This document shows positions 1 to 10,555 of a stretch of DNA of 16,856 bases, in pieces (the first letter of the stretch is position 1; each line of letters begins with the position of its first letter). The DNA is from Pseudomonadota bacterium (GTDB lineage Bacteria > Myxococcota_A > Polyangia > Haliangiales > Haliangiaceae). The notes below the pieces were generated by a model. That model did no database searches. It saw nothing but the letters and a program-made list of their open reading frames with translations, and was not told where the DNA came from. Position numbers and translations under genes: made by a program. The stretch is taken from positions 1 to 16,856 of the forward strand of contig JAEWJO010000686.1 of NCBI GenBank assembly GCA_023386455.1, in the 5' to 3' direction.

Positions 1-585
1 GCCTCCGAGCTCGCGCTGACCGCCGGCCTGCCGGTCGAGCGGCTCGTCGCCCACGCCGCGCTCGACGCGATCAGCGGCCACGAGGCCGTCGCGGATCCGA
101 CCGCACCTTCGGCGGCGACGATGGCGCCCTCGGCGATCGAGGGCGCCGCTCGCCTCCTGACCGACCTCGGCCTCACCGCCCAGCGCCCGTTCCGCGTCAT
201 CGACGCCGAGGGTGTCCCGAGCGACGTCGCCGATGCCAACCCCGAGATCCTGCGACTGGGTGGCCGCGCGCTCGCGGTCGACGGCGTCCGCGAGGTCATC
301 TGGCGGCATGGCCAGGAGCTGGCCGACCTCCGGAGGCGCAGCCTGCTGAAGCGCCTGCTGTTCCTGTTCGCGTCCGCTCCCGGCAAGGTGTTCTCCAAGG
401 AAGCGATCGTCCAGGCGGTGTGGAACGTCGAGTACCACCCCCTCCGCCACGACGCCGCCCTGTTCACGAACATCATGCGAATCCGGCGCCTCCTGGGCGA
501 AGACGGTTCGGAGATCATCCGTGTGACCGAGGACGGCTACCGTTTTGTCCCGCCGCGTGATTTCCTATTCGTCATCCCGCGGTGA
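1..585 (+). CDS. Winged-helix (OmpR/PhoB-type C-terminal domain) transcriptional regulator, 5' end outside the window
   Basis: The frame is open from the first base with high third-position GC, so the gene starts upstream and 194 residues are visible. An ATG at 121 is internal to this frame and is unlikely to be the true start. Visible residues of about 111-185 look like a Trans_reg_C winged helix: a helical start (LLKRLLFLFASAPGKVFSKE), AIVQAVW, then FTNIMRIRRLLGEDG and the closing wing IIRVTEDGYRFVPP, as in OmpR/PhoB-type effector domains that bind tandem DNA sites. The part before it is Ala/Leu-rich and I do not recognise it; no receiver-domain motif is visible in this fragment. The stop codon overlaps the next gene's GTG start as GTGA, so the two are probably translated together. 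The DNA-binding call is firm; the signal sensed and the targets are unknown. Confidence 0.8.
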   Translation, partial: ASELALTAGLPVERLVAHAALDAISGHEAVADPTAPSAATMAPSAIEGAARLLTDLGLTAQRPFRVIDAEGVPSDVADANPEILRLGGRALAVDGVREVIWRHGQELADLRRRSLLKRLLFLFASAPGKVFSKEAIVQAVWNVEYHPLRHDAALFTNIMRIRRLLGEDGSEIIRVTEDGYRFVPPRDFLFVIPR

Positions 586-1181
586 AGAAGACCAAGCGCA
601 CATCGGCACGTCAGAATAAGGGCAAGGGCAGGGCGACGAAGGCGCCGAAGCGCGCGGCTCGCGCTGCACCGAAACGTGCGGCGAGTGCCAGACGCAAGGC
701 GAAGCCGAAGCCGAAGCCCCAGAAGCGATCGCGCGCGACGTCTCGCGTGTCGAAGTGGATCGCGTTCGTCGCGAAGCACGGTGTCGTGCTCGCGTCGGCG
801 AAGGGCCCGGTGCCGTGCGTCGCCGAGGCGGTCGCCGGTGAGCCGATCGTCGGGAGCTGGTGGGCGCACCCCAAGGGCAAGGCGATCTTCGCCGCGCTAT
901 CGGAGATCGACGACTCCGCCGACGTTCGCTGCTTCAAGCTCGTCGACGGCAAGGTCACGTTCGTCCATCGCAAGGCGTGGCCAGCGCTCGTCCGGCTCGG
1001 CACCGATGGTGTGATCGCCGCCGAGCAGCTCGCGTCGGTGCAGCAGGAGCACATGCCGACAGGCGAGCACCGCAACTTCACGACCCCGTTTCCCGACTGG
1101 GTCGACGAGGTGACGCTCGCGAAGGCGAACGCGCTCACCGCCGACAAGGCGCGCGCGCAGCTCGCCTGGGTCGACGGCTAG
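582..1181 (+). CDS. Hypothetical protein with histone-H1-like Lys/Arg/Ala/Pro tail and a conserved-looking globular domain
   Basis: This 199-aa protein begins at a GTG overlapping the upstream regulator's stop (GTGA). No good Shine-Dalgarno is seen, so translation is probably coupled. Residues 1-56 are a low-complexity basic tail (KRAARAAPKRAASARRKAKP and similar) resembling eukaryotic H1 or bacterial HctB/AlgP-type tails, which bind nucleic acids non-specifically. Residues about 57-170 form a compact domain with SKWIAFVAKHGVVLASAKGP, then GEPIVGSWWAHPKGKAIFAAL and CFKLVDGKVTFVHRKAWPAL. I believe similar SWWxHP-containing proteins occur widely in bacteria without an assigned function, but I cannot name the family. 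A later in-frame GTG near 747 would give the globular domain alone. No signal peptide or membrane segment is present, so it is probably cytoplasmic and may associate with DNA or RNA (inference). It converges on the metalloprotease gene, nine bases away. Confidence 0.75.
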   Translation: MKKTKRTSARQNKGKGRATKAPKRAARAAPKRAASARRKAKPKPKPQKRSRATSRVSKWIAFVAKHGVVLASAKGPVPCVAEAVAGEPIVGSWWAHPKGKAIFAALSEIDDSADVRCFKLVDGKVTFVHRKAWPALVRLGTDGVIAAEQLASVQQEHMPTGEHRNFTTPFPDWVDEVTLAKANALTADKARAQLAWVDG

Positions 1182-1190
1182 CGGCGCGGG

Positions 1191-2249
1191 TCAGTTCACG
1201 AGCTTCGGCTCACCGGAGGGCTCGTCGTCGTCGTCCTTGAACGGGTCCTCGCCGGGCCACGGGATGTACGGCGGCACGATCACCGGGCGGAAGCGGGCGA
1301 GCGCCTCGTCGTTCGCGCGCTCCTCGCGCTCCCAGTCGCGCAGCCGGCGCCTCGTCGCGCGGCGCTTGCGCCACCACGCGATCGCGAGCAACAGCGCGCA
1401 CAGGCACCATACCGCGAGGCCGAACAGGCCGATCGGCGCGAGCAGGTAGCGCTGCGACAGATCCTCGCGCCATTCCTCGAACAGCTCGCCGAGCGGCTTG
1501 CCGTACGCCTTCTTCGCGGCGTCGTCGAGCGAGGTGCCCTGGCCGACCATCGTCAGGAAGCGGCGGAACGGCCAGCGATCGCCGTCGTCGGCCGTGTCCT
1601 CCCAGCGGCCGCGCCGCGACAGGTAGCCGACGAAGTCGTAGCTCTGCGCGTACGCGCGGTGCGCGGGAGACTCCTCGGCGGGAAACGACGCGTCGAGTTG
1701 CTCGAGCGGCACGATGCCGCCGAACCACGCCATGCCCGCGAGCGTCTCGGTCCGCTCCCACGCCCACTCCGCGGAGTGCTGGTACGCGAAGCCCTCGTGC
1801 AGCCAGTGCGGTGCGTGCGTGCCGAGTGCGGCGCCGAGCGCGAGGTGCGCGAGCTCGTGACGAAGCGTCTGCTCCGGGTCGGTGACGTTGGCGCCGCGCC
1901 GGATCGCGACCGAGATGATGCCGAGGTCGGGGTACGCGACACCGATCGCCCACGGGGGCGCGCCGCGGCCCTCCGGCGCGATCGCCGGCAGCGACGACGC
2001 GTCGCGCACGAGCTGGACGCGGACGCGCCGCGGCGCCGGCAGCTCGAGGAGGTCATCGCTGATGCGCGCCAGCGTGTCCTCGGCGCTGGCCTGCAGCGAG
2101 CGCGCGGTGGCCTCGAGGCCGGGCTCGTAACGGAACGAGATGCGGCCGGTCGTCGGCAGCGACTCGAGTCGCGGTGCGGCGAGCGCCGTACCGCCGAACA
2201 GCGAGAGCACGATCGCGAGCGCGATGGCGTGGCGAGCGACGTGCCTCAT
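1191..2249 (-). CDS. Membrane-anchored zinc metalloprotease, peptidase MA-like (HExxH gluzincin type)
   Basis: This 352-aa protein starts at the ATG overlapping the upstream stop (ATGA, 2246-2249). Residues 1-25 are a signal peptide (MRHVARHAIALAIVLSLFGG, then TALAAP). The catalytic region is HELAHLALG at 131-139, with H131, E132 and H135, followed about 17 residues later by HWLHEGFA with E152 as the likely third zinc ligand. That spacing matches peptidase MA-like/gluzincin domains. A single membrane helix lies at about 271-292 (GLFGLAVWCLCALLLAIAWW), followed by RKRRATRRR and a charged tail ending in an acidic DDDD stretch. By the positive-inside rule, the protease domain is periplasmic and the C-terminal tail cytoplasmic. 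It is the last gene of the PilZ-led unit. The substrate is unknown; envelope protein turnover or processing is a reasonable inference. Confidence 0.85.
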   Translation of the reverse strand: MRHVARHAIALAIVLSLFGGTALAAPRLESLPTTGRISFRYEPGLEATARSLQASAEDTLARISDDLLELPAPRRVRVQLVRDASSLPAIAPEGRGAPPWAIGVAYPDLGIISVAIRRGANVTDPEQTLRHELAHLALGAALGTHAPHWLHEGFAYQHSAEWAWERTETLAGMAWFGGIVPLEQLDASFPAEESPAHRAYAQSYDFVGYLSRRGRWEDTADDGDRWPFRRFLTMVGQGTSLDDAAKKAYGKPLGELFEEWREDLSQRYLLAPIGLFGLAVWCLCALLLAIAWWRKRRATRRRLRDWEREERANDEALARFRPVIVPPYIPWPGEDPFKDDDDEPSGEPKLVN

Positions 2250-3448
2250 GGCGCGTGTAGCTCCACGCGCTGCGTGTTGTCGGCGGTGTCGTGCGAGTAG
2301 ACGATGATCGCGCCGGCGGCGAGCGCGGCACCGATCGTCGCGTAGACCCACCAGCGGGCCGGCTCTTCCTTCTCGCGACCGCCGGCCTTGTGCGCGGCTC
2401 GCTCGGCGGACGACTCGACGAGGAGCGGCTGATCGGGATCGGGTGCGCGGTCCTTCCAGCCCTGCATGCGATCGGCGACGAGCGCGACGAGCTCGGCCGA
2501 ATCGGCGAGCGGACGCACGCCGTCGTCGCCGTTGCCGAGCCGGCGGACCCTCTCGCCGAAGCCGGCATGGCCCCACGCCTCGACGATATCGCCGTGACGG
2601 ACGAGTGCCGCGCGCGCCTTGACCGCGTTCAGCACGGTCGCGAGCTCGGCAGGCGAGGGCATCTTGCCACCCCAGCCGGCGACGCGCGACGCGACGGTCC
2701 CCCACGGTCCCTGCTGGTCGGGCATCGGGATGGCGATCACCGGCTGCTTGCGCACGACGGTCCCGGTGACGACGCCGCGCTTCGTGCCGCTGCCGGCCGC
2801 GATGATGTGCGGGCCGGTCGCGAGCACGAGCTTCAGCGGGGAGACACCGGCCTTCACGAAGTCGACGTAGATGTCGGCACCGGCGACCTCCGCCGCGAGC
2901 TCGATCTCGAGCGTCTCGCGGTTCGACAGCGCATCGACATCGGGATAGCGAGCGAGCAGCTGCGCGTCGACATCGGGCGATCCGCCGATCGCGCGGAGAT
3001 GTGCGGCCGCGGCGAGCGCGGCGGGTGTGTCGTGGGCGCGATCGGCGCAGAGCAGGACGTACGTCCACGCGCGCGCGAGCTCGGGGACGGCGAGGCCACT
3101 TGCCTGGCGCGCGGCTCCGATCTGGATCGCGGTCTGCGCGGCGGCGACGGCGTCCTTGCACGCGAGGCTGCCGAACTTCAGCTGCGCGTCGGCCATCGCC
3201 GCGGCGAGCTGCAGGCGATCGCGATCGATGTCGATGCCGGCGAGCGCATCCTCGACGCCATCGCCGAGCACGGGCTCGAGGCCGCCGGCGACGATCGCGG
3301 CGTGGAGCTTGCCGCGCGTGGCGCCATCGTCGGCCGGACCGAGATCGATCACGGCGACGCGGTCACTCGCGGGCGCAGCCGTCGCGGCCCCCGCGCAGAC
3401 GCAGACTAGGGCGAGGGAAGCTGCTCGAAGAACTTGTTGAGGGCCCAT
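2246..3448 (-). CDS. Secreted or periplasmic protein of unknown family with C-terminal membrane anchor
   Basis: This 400-aa protein starts with a signal peptide (VLRAASLALVCVCAGAATA, cleavage near residue 25). The ATG at 3448 is the only plausible start before the hydrophobic core, so the gene overlaps the PilZ gene by 43 bases. Residues about 30-175 are helical, with an N-terminal strand VAVIDLG and two cysteines (C97, C134). Residues about 185-225 look like a small beta sandwich (ADIYVDFVKAGVSPLKLVLA, GPHIIAAGSG) resembling PEGA/carboxypeptidase-regulatory modules, but I am not certain. A charged linker precedes a membrane helix at about 366-385 (WWVYATIGAALAAGAIIVYS) and a short polar tail ends the protein. 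Its stop overlaps the metalloprotease start (ATGA), so translational coupling is likely. A partner or regulatory subunit of that protease is a guess from context only. Confidence 0.75.
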   Translation of the reverse strand: MGPQQVLRAASLALVCVCAGAATAAPASDRVAVIDLGPADDGATRGKLHAAIVAGGLEPVLGDGVEDALAGIDIDRDRLQLAAAMADAQLKFGSLACKDAVAAAQTAIQIGAARQASGLAVPELARAWTYVLLCADRAHDTPAALAAAAHLRAIGGSPDVDAQLLARYPDVDALSNRETLEIELAAEVAGADIYVDFVKAGVSPLKLVLATGPHIIAAGSGTKRGVVTGTVVRKQPVIAIPMPDQQGPWGTVASRVAGWGGKMPSPAELATVLNAVKARAALVRHGDIVEAWGHAGFGERVRRLGNGDDGVRPLADSAELVALVADRMQGWKDRAPDPDQPLLVESSAERAAHKAGGREKEEPARWWVYATIGAALAAGAIIVYSHDTADNTQRVELHAP

Positions 3449-3720
3449 ACGTCACGCGCCCGCAGGCCGTCGAACTGTAGCCCCGTTGCCTTGTCGTCGG
3501 ACCAACGAACGGTCGCGCCGACCTCGACCGCCTCGTCCAGCGTCGGAATCTGGAACGAGATCATGACGTGCTGCCCCATCGAGTACTTCGTCCCTGCACT
3601 CACCAGCGCGCCACCGAGCGAGAGGTTCACCAGCGTGATCGGCCGGGTTTCCCCGTTCAGAGCGAGCTTTCCAGCGAGCGAGACTTCGTGACGAGTCGAT
3701 GTACGGCGGTTGTCTGCCAC
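3406..3720 (-). CDS. Single-domain PilZ protein (c-di-GMP binding)
   Basis: The product is a 104-aa stand-alone PilZ domain. Both ligand-binding signatures are present: RxxxR (R6-T-S-T-R10, within NRRTSTRHEV) and the D/N-x-S-x-x-G motif (N32-L-S34-L-G-G37), followed by the usual barrel strands (VMISFQIP, VEVGATVRWSDD, TGLQFDGL) and a C-terminal helix. PilZ domains bind cyclic di-GMP and typically control motility, exopolysaccharide or envelope functions. The longer frame can begin at a GTG at 3816, but I prefer the GTG at 3720: it starts just before the RxxxR motif, has a GGGGG ribosome site eight bases upstream, and a TACAAT -10 box lies at 3744-3749. The last 43 bases also encode the signal peptide of the next gene. 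The start is less certain than the domain call. Confidence 0.85.
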   Translation of the reverse strand: MADNRRTSTRHEVSLAGKLALNGETRPITLVNLSLGGALVSAGTKYSMGQHVMISFQIPTLDEAVEVGATVRWSDDKATGLQFDGLRARDVWALNKFFEQLPSP

Positions 3721-3743
3721 GGATGGTGCCCCCAGGTCGACCC

Positions 3744-3749
3744 ATTGTA
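3744..3749 (-). promoter_or_regulatory. Candidate -10 box (TACAAT) for the PilZ unit
   Basis: Read on the minus strand, TACAAT differs from the sigma-70-type consensus at one base and stands out in this very GC-rich sequence. It would place transcription start near 3737, giving a leader of about 17 nt that contains the GGGGG ribosome site before the GTG at 3720. No convincing TTGACA-like -35 box is found 16-18 bases upstream, so an activator may be required. Confidence 0.4.
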
Positions 3750-3758
3750 TCGGCAGCC

Positions 3759-3795
3759 GGGAGAAACTCCATCGGGTCCATCCCGAAAGGATGGA
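3759..3795 (-). other. Two inverted repeats between the SurA-like and PilZ genes
   Basis: A perfect 7-bp stem (tccatcc / ggatgga, arms 3777-3783 and 3789-3795, five-base loop) is followed on the minus strand by a 4-bp stem (ggag / ctcc, 3760-3770, three-base loop). They lie about 95 nt after the SurA-like stop and just upstream of the TACAAT box. There is no U tract, so they could be a weak terminator or an operator. Only the pairing itself is seen. Confidence 0.3.
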
Positions 3796-3812
3796 TCTCC
3801 GTCGGGCTGAAT

Positions 3813-3843
3813 GCACCTACCCGAAGTGGCGGCGCCTACCCGA
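3813..3843 (-). repeat. Direct repeat of a 12-mer with 19-bp period
   Basis: Two copies, gcacctacccga (3813-3824) and gcgcctacccga (3832-3843), match at 11 of 12 bases. They start 19 bp apart in the non-coding gap between the SurA-like and PilZ genes, about 75-105 bp upstream of the predicted PilZ start of transcription. The position and near two-turn spacing suit a dimeric activator site, but chance duplication cannot be excluded. Confidence 0.4.
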
Positions 3844-3890
3844 GCCAGCGGTGGCGCCCACGGCCGACGACGTCGCAGGCTTTGCGCAGC

Positions 3891-4880
3891 CTACTGCTTG
3901 ATATCGATGTAGGCCTTCTTGCGCAGCTCCTCGATCCAGACGGCAGTCTGCTTGTCGAGCTCGCGGCGCCGCAGCTCGCGCTGGAGCTGCTCCTTCATCT
4001 CGGGGAACGGCTTCAGCGCGCTCGCCTTGACGTCGCTGACGTAGAACACGTGGAGGCCCGTCGGACCGGAGACCGGACCGCGGACGTCGCCCTTCTCCAT
4101 CGAGAACACGATCTGCTCCCACTCGGGGTTGATGCTGCCGCGCTGGAACCAGCCCAGCTCGACGTTGGGGTCGGCCGAGACCGCCTTCGCGACGTCGGCG
4201 AAGGGCTCGCCGGCCTTGACGCGATCGATCGCCTTGGTCGCGGCGTCCTTCGCCTGGGCGAGCTCCTGCTCGCTCGGGTGCTCGGGCAGCTTGATGAGGA
4301 TGTGCGACAGATAGACGGCGCTGACCGACGCCGACCGGCGCTGCAGCTCGTCGTAGCGGGCGCGGACGTCCTCGTCGGTGACCTGGACCTTCGGCGAGAC
4401 GAGCTGGTTGACCGCGCGCAGGCGGAGCAGCTGGCGTCGCAGGTCCATGCGGTAGCCCTGCATCGTGAAGCCCTGCTGGGCGAGCGCCTGGGCGAGCTGG
4501 GCGTCGTCGAGGTTGTTGTTCTGCTTGATCTCGTCGATCGCGGCCTGGACCTCGGAGCTGTCGACCTCGACCTTCGCGGCCTCGGCGGCCTGGACGATCA
4601 ACTCCTCGTTCACCATCTCGTCGAGGACCTGGCTCGACAGCTTCGCGATGCGGCGGCGGCGCTCGGTCGGGTCCGTGATCTGCTGTGCCTCGGCCATCAC
4701 CGGCAGCAGGCGTGCCTCGAGCTCGCTCTGCAGGATGATCGAGTCGTTGACGACGGCGACGACGCGCTCGAGCTGGACCTTCTTGCCCGCGTTTGGCGAC
4801 TTCGGAGCCGGTGCGGGCGCGGGTTGAGCGAGCGCCGGGGCAGCGGCGGTGAGGGCGAGCAGGACAACGAGCGTGCGCAC
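3891..4880 (-). CDS. surA: SurA-like periplasmic chaperone / parvulin peptidyl-prolyl isomerase
   Basis: This 329-aa protein starts at a GTG at 4880 that opens a clear signal peptide (VRTLVVLLALTAAAPALAQ). An AAGG ribosome site lies about 11 bases upstream; the open frame runs further upstream but lacks secretion features there. Residues 37-165 form a SurA N-terminal-like helical domain beginning VVAVVNDSIILQSELEARL. Residues about 186-285 are one parvulin domain with the typical SHILIK motif (H193), then FADVAKAVSADP, LGWFQRGS and GPVSGPTGLHVFYV. A C-terminal helix returns to the chaperone core, as in SurA. E. coli SurA (428 aa) has two parvulin domains; this protein has one. Its role would be folding of outer-membrane and periplasmic proteins. 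It lies 19 bases after the parvulin-like lipoprotein gene and is the last gene of the mfd unit. Confidence 0.88.
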   Translation of the reverse strand: MRTLVVLLALTAAAPALAQPAPAPAPKSPNAGKKVQLERVVAVVNDSIILQSELEARLLPVMAEAQQITDPTERRRRIAKLSSQVLDEMVNEELIVQAAEAAKVEVDSSEVQAAIDEIKQNNNLDDAQLAQALAQQGFTMQGYRMDLRRQLLRLRAVNQLVSPKVQVTDEDVRARYDELQRRSASVSAVYLSHILIKLPEHPSEQELAQAKDAATKAIDRVKAGEPFADVAKAVSADPNVELGWFQRGSINPEWEQIVFSMEKGDVRGPVSGPTGLHVFYVSDVKASALKPFPEMKEQLQRELRRRELDKQTAVWIEELRKKAYIDIKQ

Positions 4881-4899
4881 GAGCAGTTGGACCTTGCGT

Positions 4900-5955
4900 T
4901 CAGGGGTTGGGTTGCCCCGCCGGAGGTGGCGGCGGCTGGAGATCGGTGGCCCCGGGAGTGGGCGCCGGCGGGGTGAGGTCGCGGCCATGCCCGTCGTCGC
5001 CGGCGGGGTTCTGCGACGTGTCGATGCGCACCTTCGCGAGGTTCGGCTCGTTGATCTCGATCTTGGCCTTGCTGCGCAGGCCGTCGATGAAGTCCTTCTG
5101 CGCCTGCAGTCGCTTCTCGCGGAACAGCTTGTTGCGGATCTGCGGCTTCGCGTCGTCGAAGCTCTTCGTCATCTGCTTGCGACGGCCGGTCTGCTTGAGC
5201 ACGTAGAACGTGCCGTTGCCTGCATCGACGACGCCGGACACGTCACCGGTATTCATCAGCGTGAACGCGGCCTTGATCACGGCCGGCGGCACGTCCTTGT
5301 TTGCCAGCTCGAGGTAGCGCAGATCGCCGCCGCGCAGCTTGCTCTCCTCGTCGGAGGAGTACTTCATGACGAGGTCGCGGAAGCCCTTGTTGGTCTTGCC
5401 CGCGTCGCCCTTGGCCTCGAGCAGCACGCGCTCGGCCTGCGCCTTGTTCTTCAGGATGATCGCCGAGACGCGGACCTCCTCGGGCTTCACGTACTCGTCG
5501 AGGTTCGCGTCGTAGTACGCCTTCATGTCGGCGTCGGCGATCGTGTTCGCGTTGACCGTCGCGTCGAACTCGTCGCGCATCAGCTTCTGGATCATCACCT
5601 GCTTCATCGTCCGGACGACCTCGGGATCCTTGTCGAGGCCGCGGCGATACGCTTCCTTCGCGAGCACCTCGAAGCGGACGAGCGAGTCGAGGAACTCCTT
5701 CTTCTGCTCGAGCGACGTGTAGCGCGCGCGGATGTACGGCGACTGGCGGTTGATGCGCTCCTGGAACTCGCCGAGCGTGATCGTGACGTCGTCGATCTTG
5801 GCGAGCGGCGTCTTCAGCTCCTCGGCGCTCTGCGGCGCCGCGCTGGCACCACCGGCCGCGCGCTGGCTCGTGCTCCCCTTGGCCTCGTCGGACTTCTTCG
5901 TGCAGCCCGTGGCGACGAGCAGCGCGATGACCACAAAGTGCCCGACCTTTTGCAT
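4900..5955 (-). CDS. Parvulin-like lipoprotein (PpiC/PrsA-type foldase)
   Basis: This 351-aa protein starts at the ATG at 5955, two bases after the mfd stop codon. Residues 1-18 form a lipoprotein signal (MQKVGHFVVIALLVATGC) with C18 as the lipidated residue. A polar linker and an N-terminal helical region (ITLGEFQERINRQSPYIRAR, FEVLAKEAYRRGLDKDPEV) resemble PrsA/SurA chaperone domains. A parvulin fold covers about 159-256 (VRVSAIILKN, RDLVMKYSSDEESKLRGGDL, NGTFYVLKQTGRRK). The usual first-strand SHIL histidine is replaced here (SAII), so isomerase activity is doubtful although the chaperone role may persist. The C-terminus is a Pro-rich tail from about 318. It probably works in the periplasm beside the SurA-like protein encoded immediately downstream. 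D at +2 is absent (C-T-K follows), so outer-membrane sorting is plausible. Confidence 0.88.
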   Translation of the reverse strand: MQKVGHFVVIALLVATGCTKKSDEAKGSTSQRAAGGASAAPQSAEELKTPLAKIDDVTITLGEFQERINRQSPYIRARYTSLEQKKEFLDSLVRFEVLAKEAYRRGLDKDPEVVRTMKQVMIQKLMRDEFDATVNANTIADADMKAYYDANLDEYVKPEEVRVSAIILKNKAQAERVLLEAKGDAGKTNKGFRDLVMKYSSDEESKLRGGDLRYLELANKDVPPAVIKAAFTLMNTGDVSGVVDAGNGTFYVLKQTGRRKQMTKSFDDAKPQIRNKLFREKRLQAQKDFIDGLRSKAKIEINEPNLAKVRIDTSQNPAGDDGHGRDLTPPAPTPGATDLQPPPPPAGQPNP

Positions 5956-5957
5956 GC

Positions 5958-9569
<3,612 letters not shown>

Positions 9570-9603
9570 CGGTCGGGCAACCTAGCAGGTCGGATGCCTG
9601 CCG

Positions 9604-9627
9604 CGTACTCGCAGCGGCTCGTACTCG
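9604..9627. repeat. Tandem 8-mer (cgtactcg) with 16-bp period upstream of mfd
   Basis: Identical copies of cgtactcg lie at 9604-9611 and 9620-9627 in the mfd upstream region, spaced 16 bp. The second copy overlaps the first bases of the adjacent inverted repeat. It may be a regulator site; no binding protein is suggested by the sequence. Confidence 0.3.
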
Positions 9628-9659
9628 TCGCCCGGACCCGTCCGATCGGCCGGGCGACG
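9626..9659 (-). terminator. Strong hairpin just after the lipoprotein stop; possible terminator without U tract
   Basis: The arms cgtcgcccgg (9626-9635) and ccgggcgacg (9650-9659) are perfectly complementary over 10 bp, almost all G/C, around a 14-base loop that contains the palindrome ccgatcgg. The hairpin begins five bases after the lipoprotein stop codon (9665) on the minus strand and precedes mfd. No T run follows, so it would be an atypical terminator, or it may protect the 3' end of the mRNA. Confidence 0.5.
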
Positions 9660-9664
9660 CGTGG

Positions 9665-10555
9665 CTACTTCCCGCCGATGCGGATCGAGACCTTGTCCTT
9701 GTTGTAGCCGCCGGGCTCGGTCACCTCGATGTGCGGATCCTTCTTGTTGTAGACGAACGCGCCCTCCGTGAAGTCGACCTTGCCCTTGGCCTTGCCCCAC
9801 TTGGCCTCGATCACCTTCATGATCTCGGCCTGCTGCTCGGGCGTCTTGAACGGGATCGAGAACGCGAGGCTCTCGATCTTGCCGTCGAGCGGATACGGCG
9901 AGAGCGTCGTGCTGCCGCCGAACTCCCACTCGGTCGATGGCAACTCGACGCGGTCGCTCGCGACGAGCTCCGGATAGATCGCCTTCAGCTCGTCCTTCGT
10001 CTTGCCGGCGAACGGCTTCGACAGCGCGGCGATCTGCGGGCCGTCACCGAGCAGCTTCGCGAGCGGCGTGTACGCCTCGAAGCGCAGCTCGCCGCGGTTG
10101 TCACCGCTGACGCTCCACGCCGCGCGGACACCGGTGTCAGGGTTGAACCACACGGTGACCGGCTTGCCACCGCGCTCGACGTCCTGGCCCTTGCCCCACG
10201 CCTCCTCGATCACCGCCTTCTTGTCGCCGGTCATGTAGATCATCACGTCGATCGTGTCGTTCGGCTGCTGCTGCACCGCATACGACACGTCCTGGATCTC
10301 GCTGCCCTGCGTGCCGGGCTTGTCGGCGAGCGGCGACGCCTTCTTCGCCTCGTCCATCTTCATCCCGGGCTTCAGCTTCGCCAGCTCGCCCGGAGGCGCG
10401 ACCGTCTTGCCGAGCCACGCCGCGGTCAGCGGCGCCTTCGGTGCTTCGGCGGGCTCCTTCGCCTCGACCTTGTCGTCGGGCTTTGCCGCCCCTTCTTCCT
10501 TCTTCTTGCCGCACGCGGCCGCGAGCAAGCACAACGCAAACAGCAGTTTCCTCAT
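9665..10555 (-). CDS. Lipoprotein of unknown family
   Basis: This 296-aa protein starts at the ATG at 10555, which opens a textbook lipoprotein signal (MRKLLFALCLLAAACGKKKE) with lipidated C15. The open frame continues upstream, but that part lacks secretion features and runs into the divergent gene. A Lys/Glu/Ala/Pro linker (about 17-42) is followed by a soluble region. Two segments may be distant repeats: KTVAPPGELAKLKPGMKMDE near 50-69, and SKPFAGKTKDELKAIYPEL in the second half. Both resemble short lipoprotein modules in which a G-M/K-T-x-[DE] turn leads a helix. The C-terminus ends in GGYNKDKVSIRIGGK. I do not recognise the family. A strong hairpin follows the stop, and the start faces another lipoprotein gene across 55 bases. 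The periplasmic lipoprotein call is firm; the function is unknown. Confidence 0.82.
   Translation of the reverse strand: MRKLLFALCLLAAACGKKKEEGAAKPDDKVEAKEPAEAPKAPLTAAWLGKTVAPPGELAKLKPGMKMDEAKKASPLADKPGTQGSEIQDVSYAVQQQPNDTIDVMIYMTGDKKAVIEEAWGKGQDVERGGKPVTVWFNPDTGVRAAWSVSGDNRGELRFEAYTPLAKLLGDGPQIAALSKPFAGKTKDELKAIYPELVASDRVELPSTEWEFGGSTTLSPYPLDGKIESLAFSIPFKTPEQQAEIMKVIEAKWGKAKGKVDFTEGAFVYNKKDPHIEVTEPGGYNKDKVSIRIGGK

Noticed and set aside
1182..1190. Terminator between the convergent genes at 1181 and 1191.
   Set aside because: The gap is nine bases and no inverted repeat with a T run is visible around it.
3800..3890. Possible c-di-GMP (GEMM) riboswitch upstream of the PilZ gene, suggested by GCAAAGCCTGCG and GGGTAGG strings on the minus strand.
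   Set aside because: Only fragments of the consensus appear. The first conserved strand and tetraloop/receptor pairing are missing, and the second half cannot be folded as expected.
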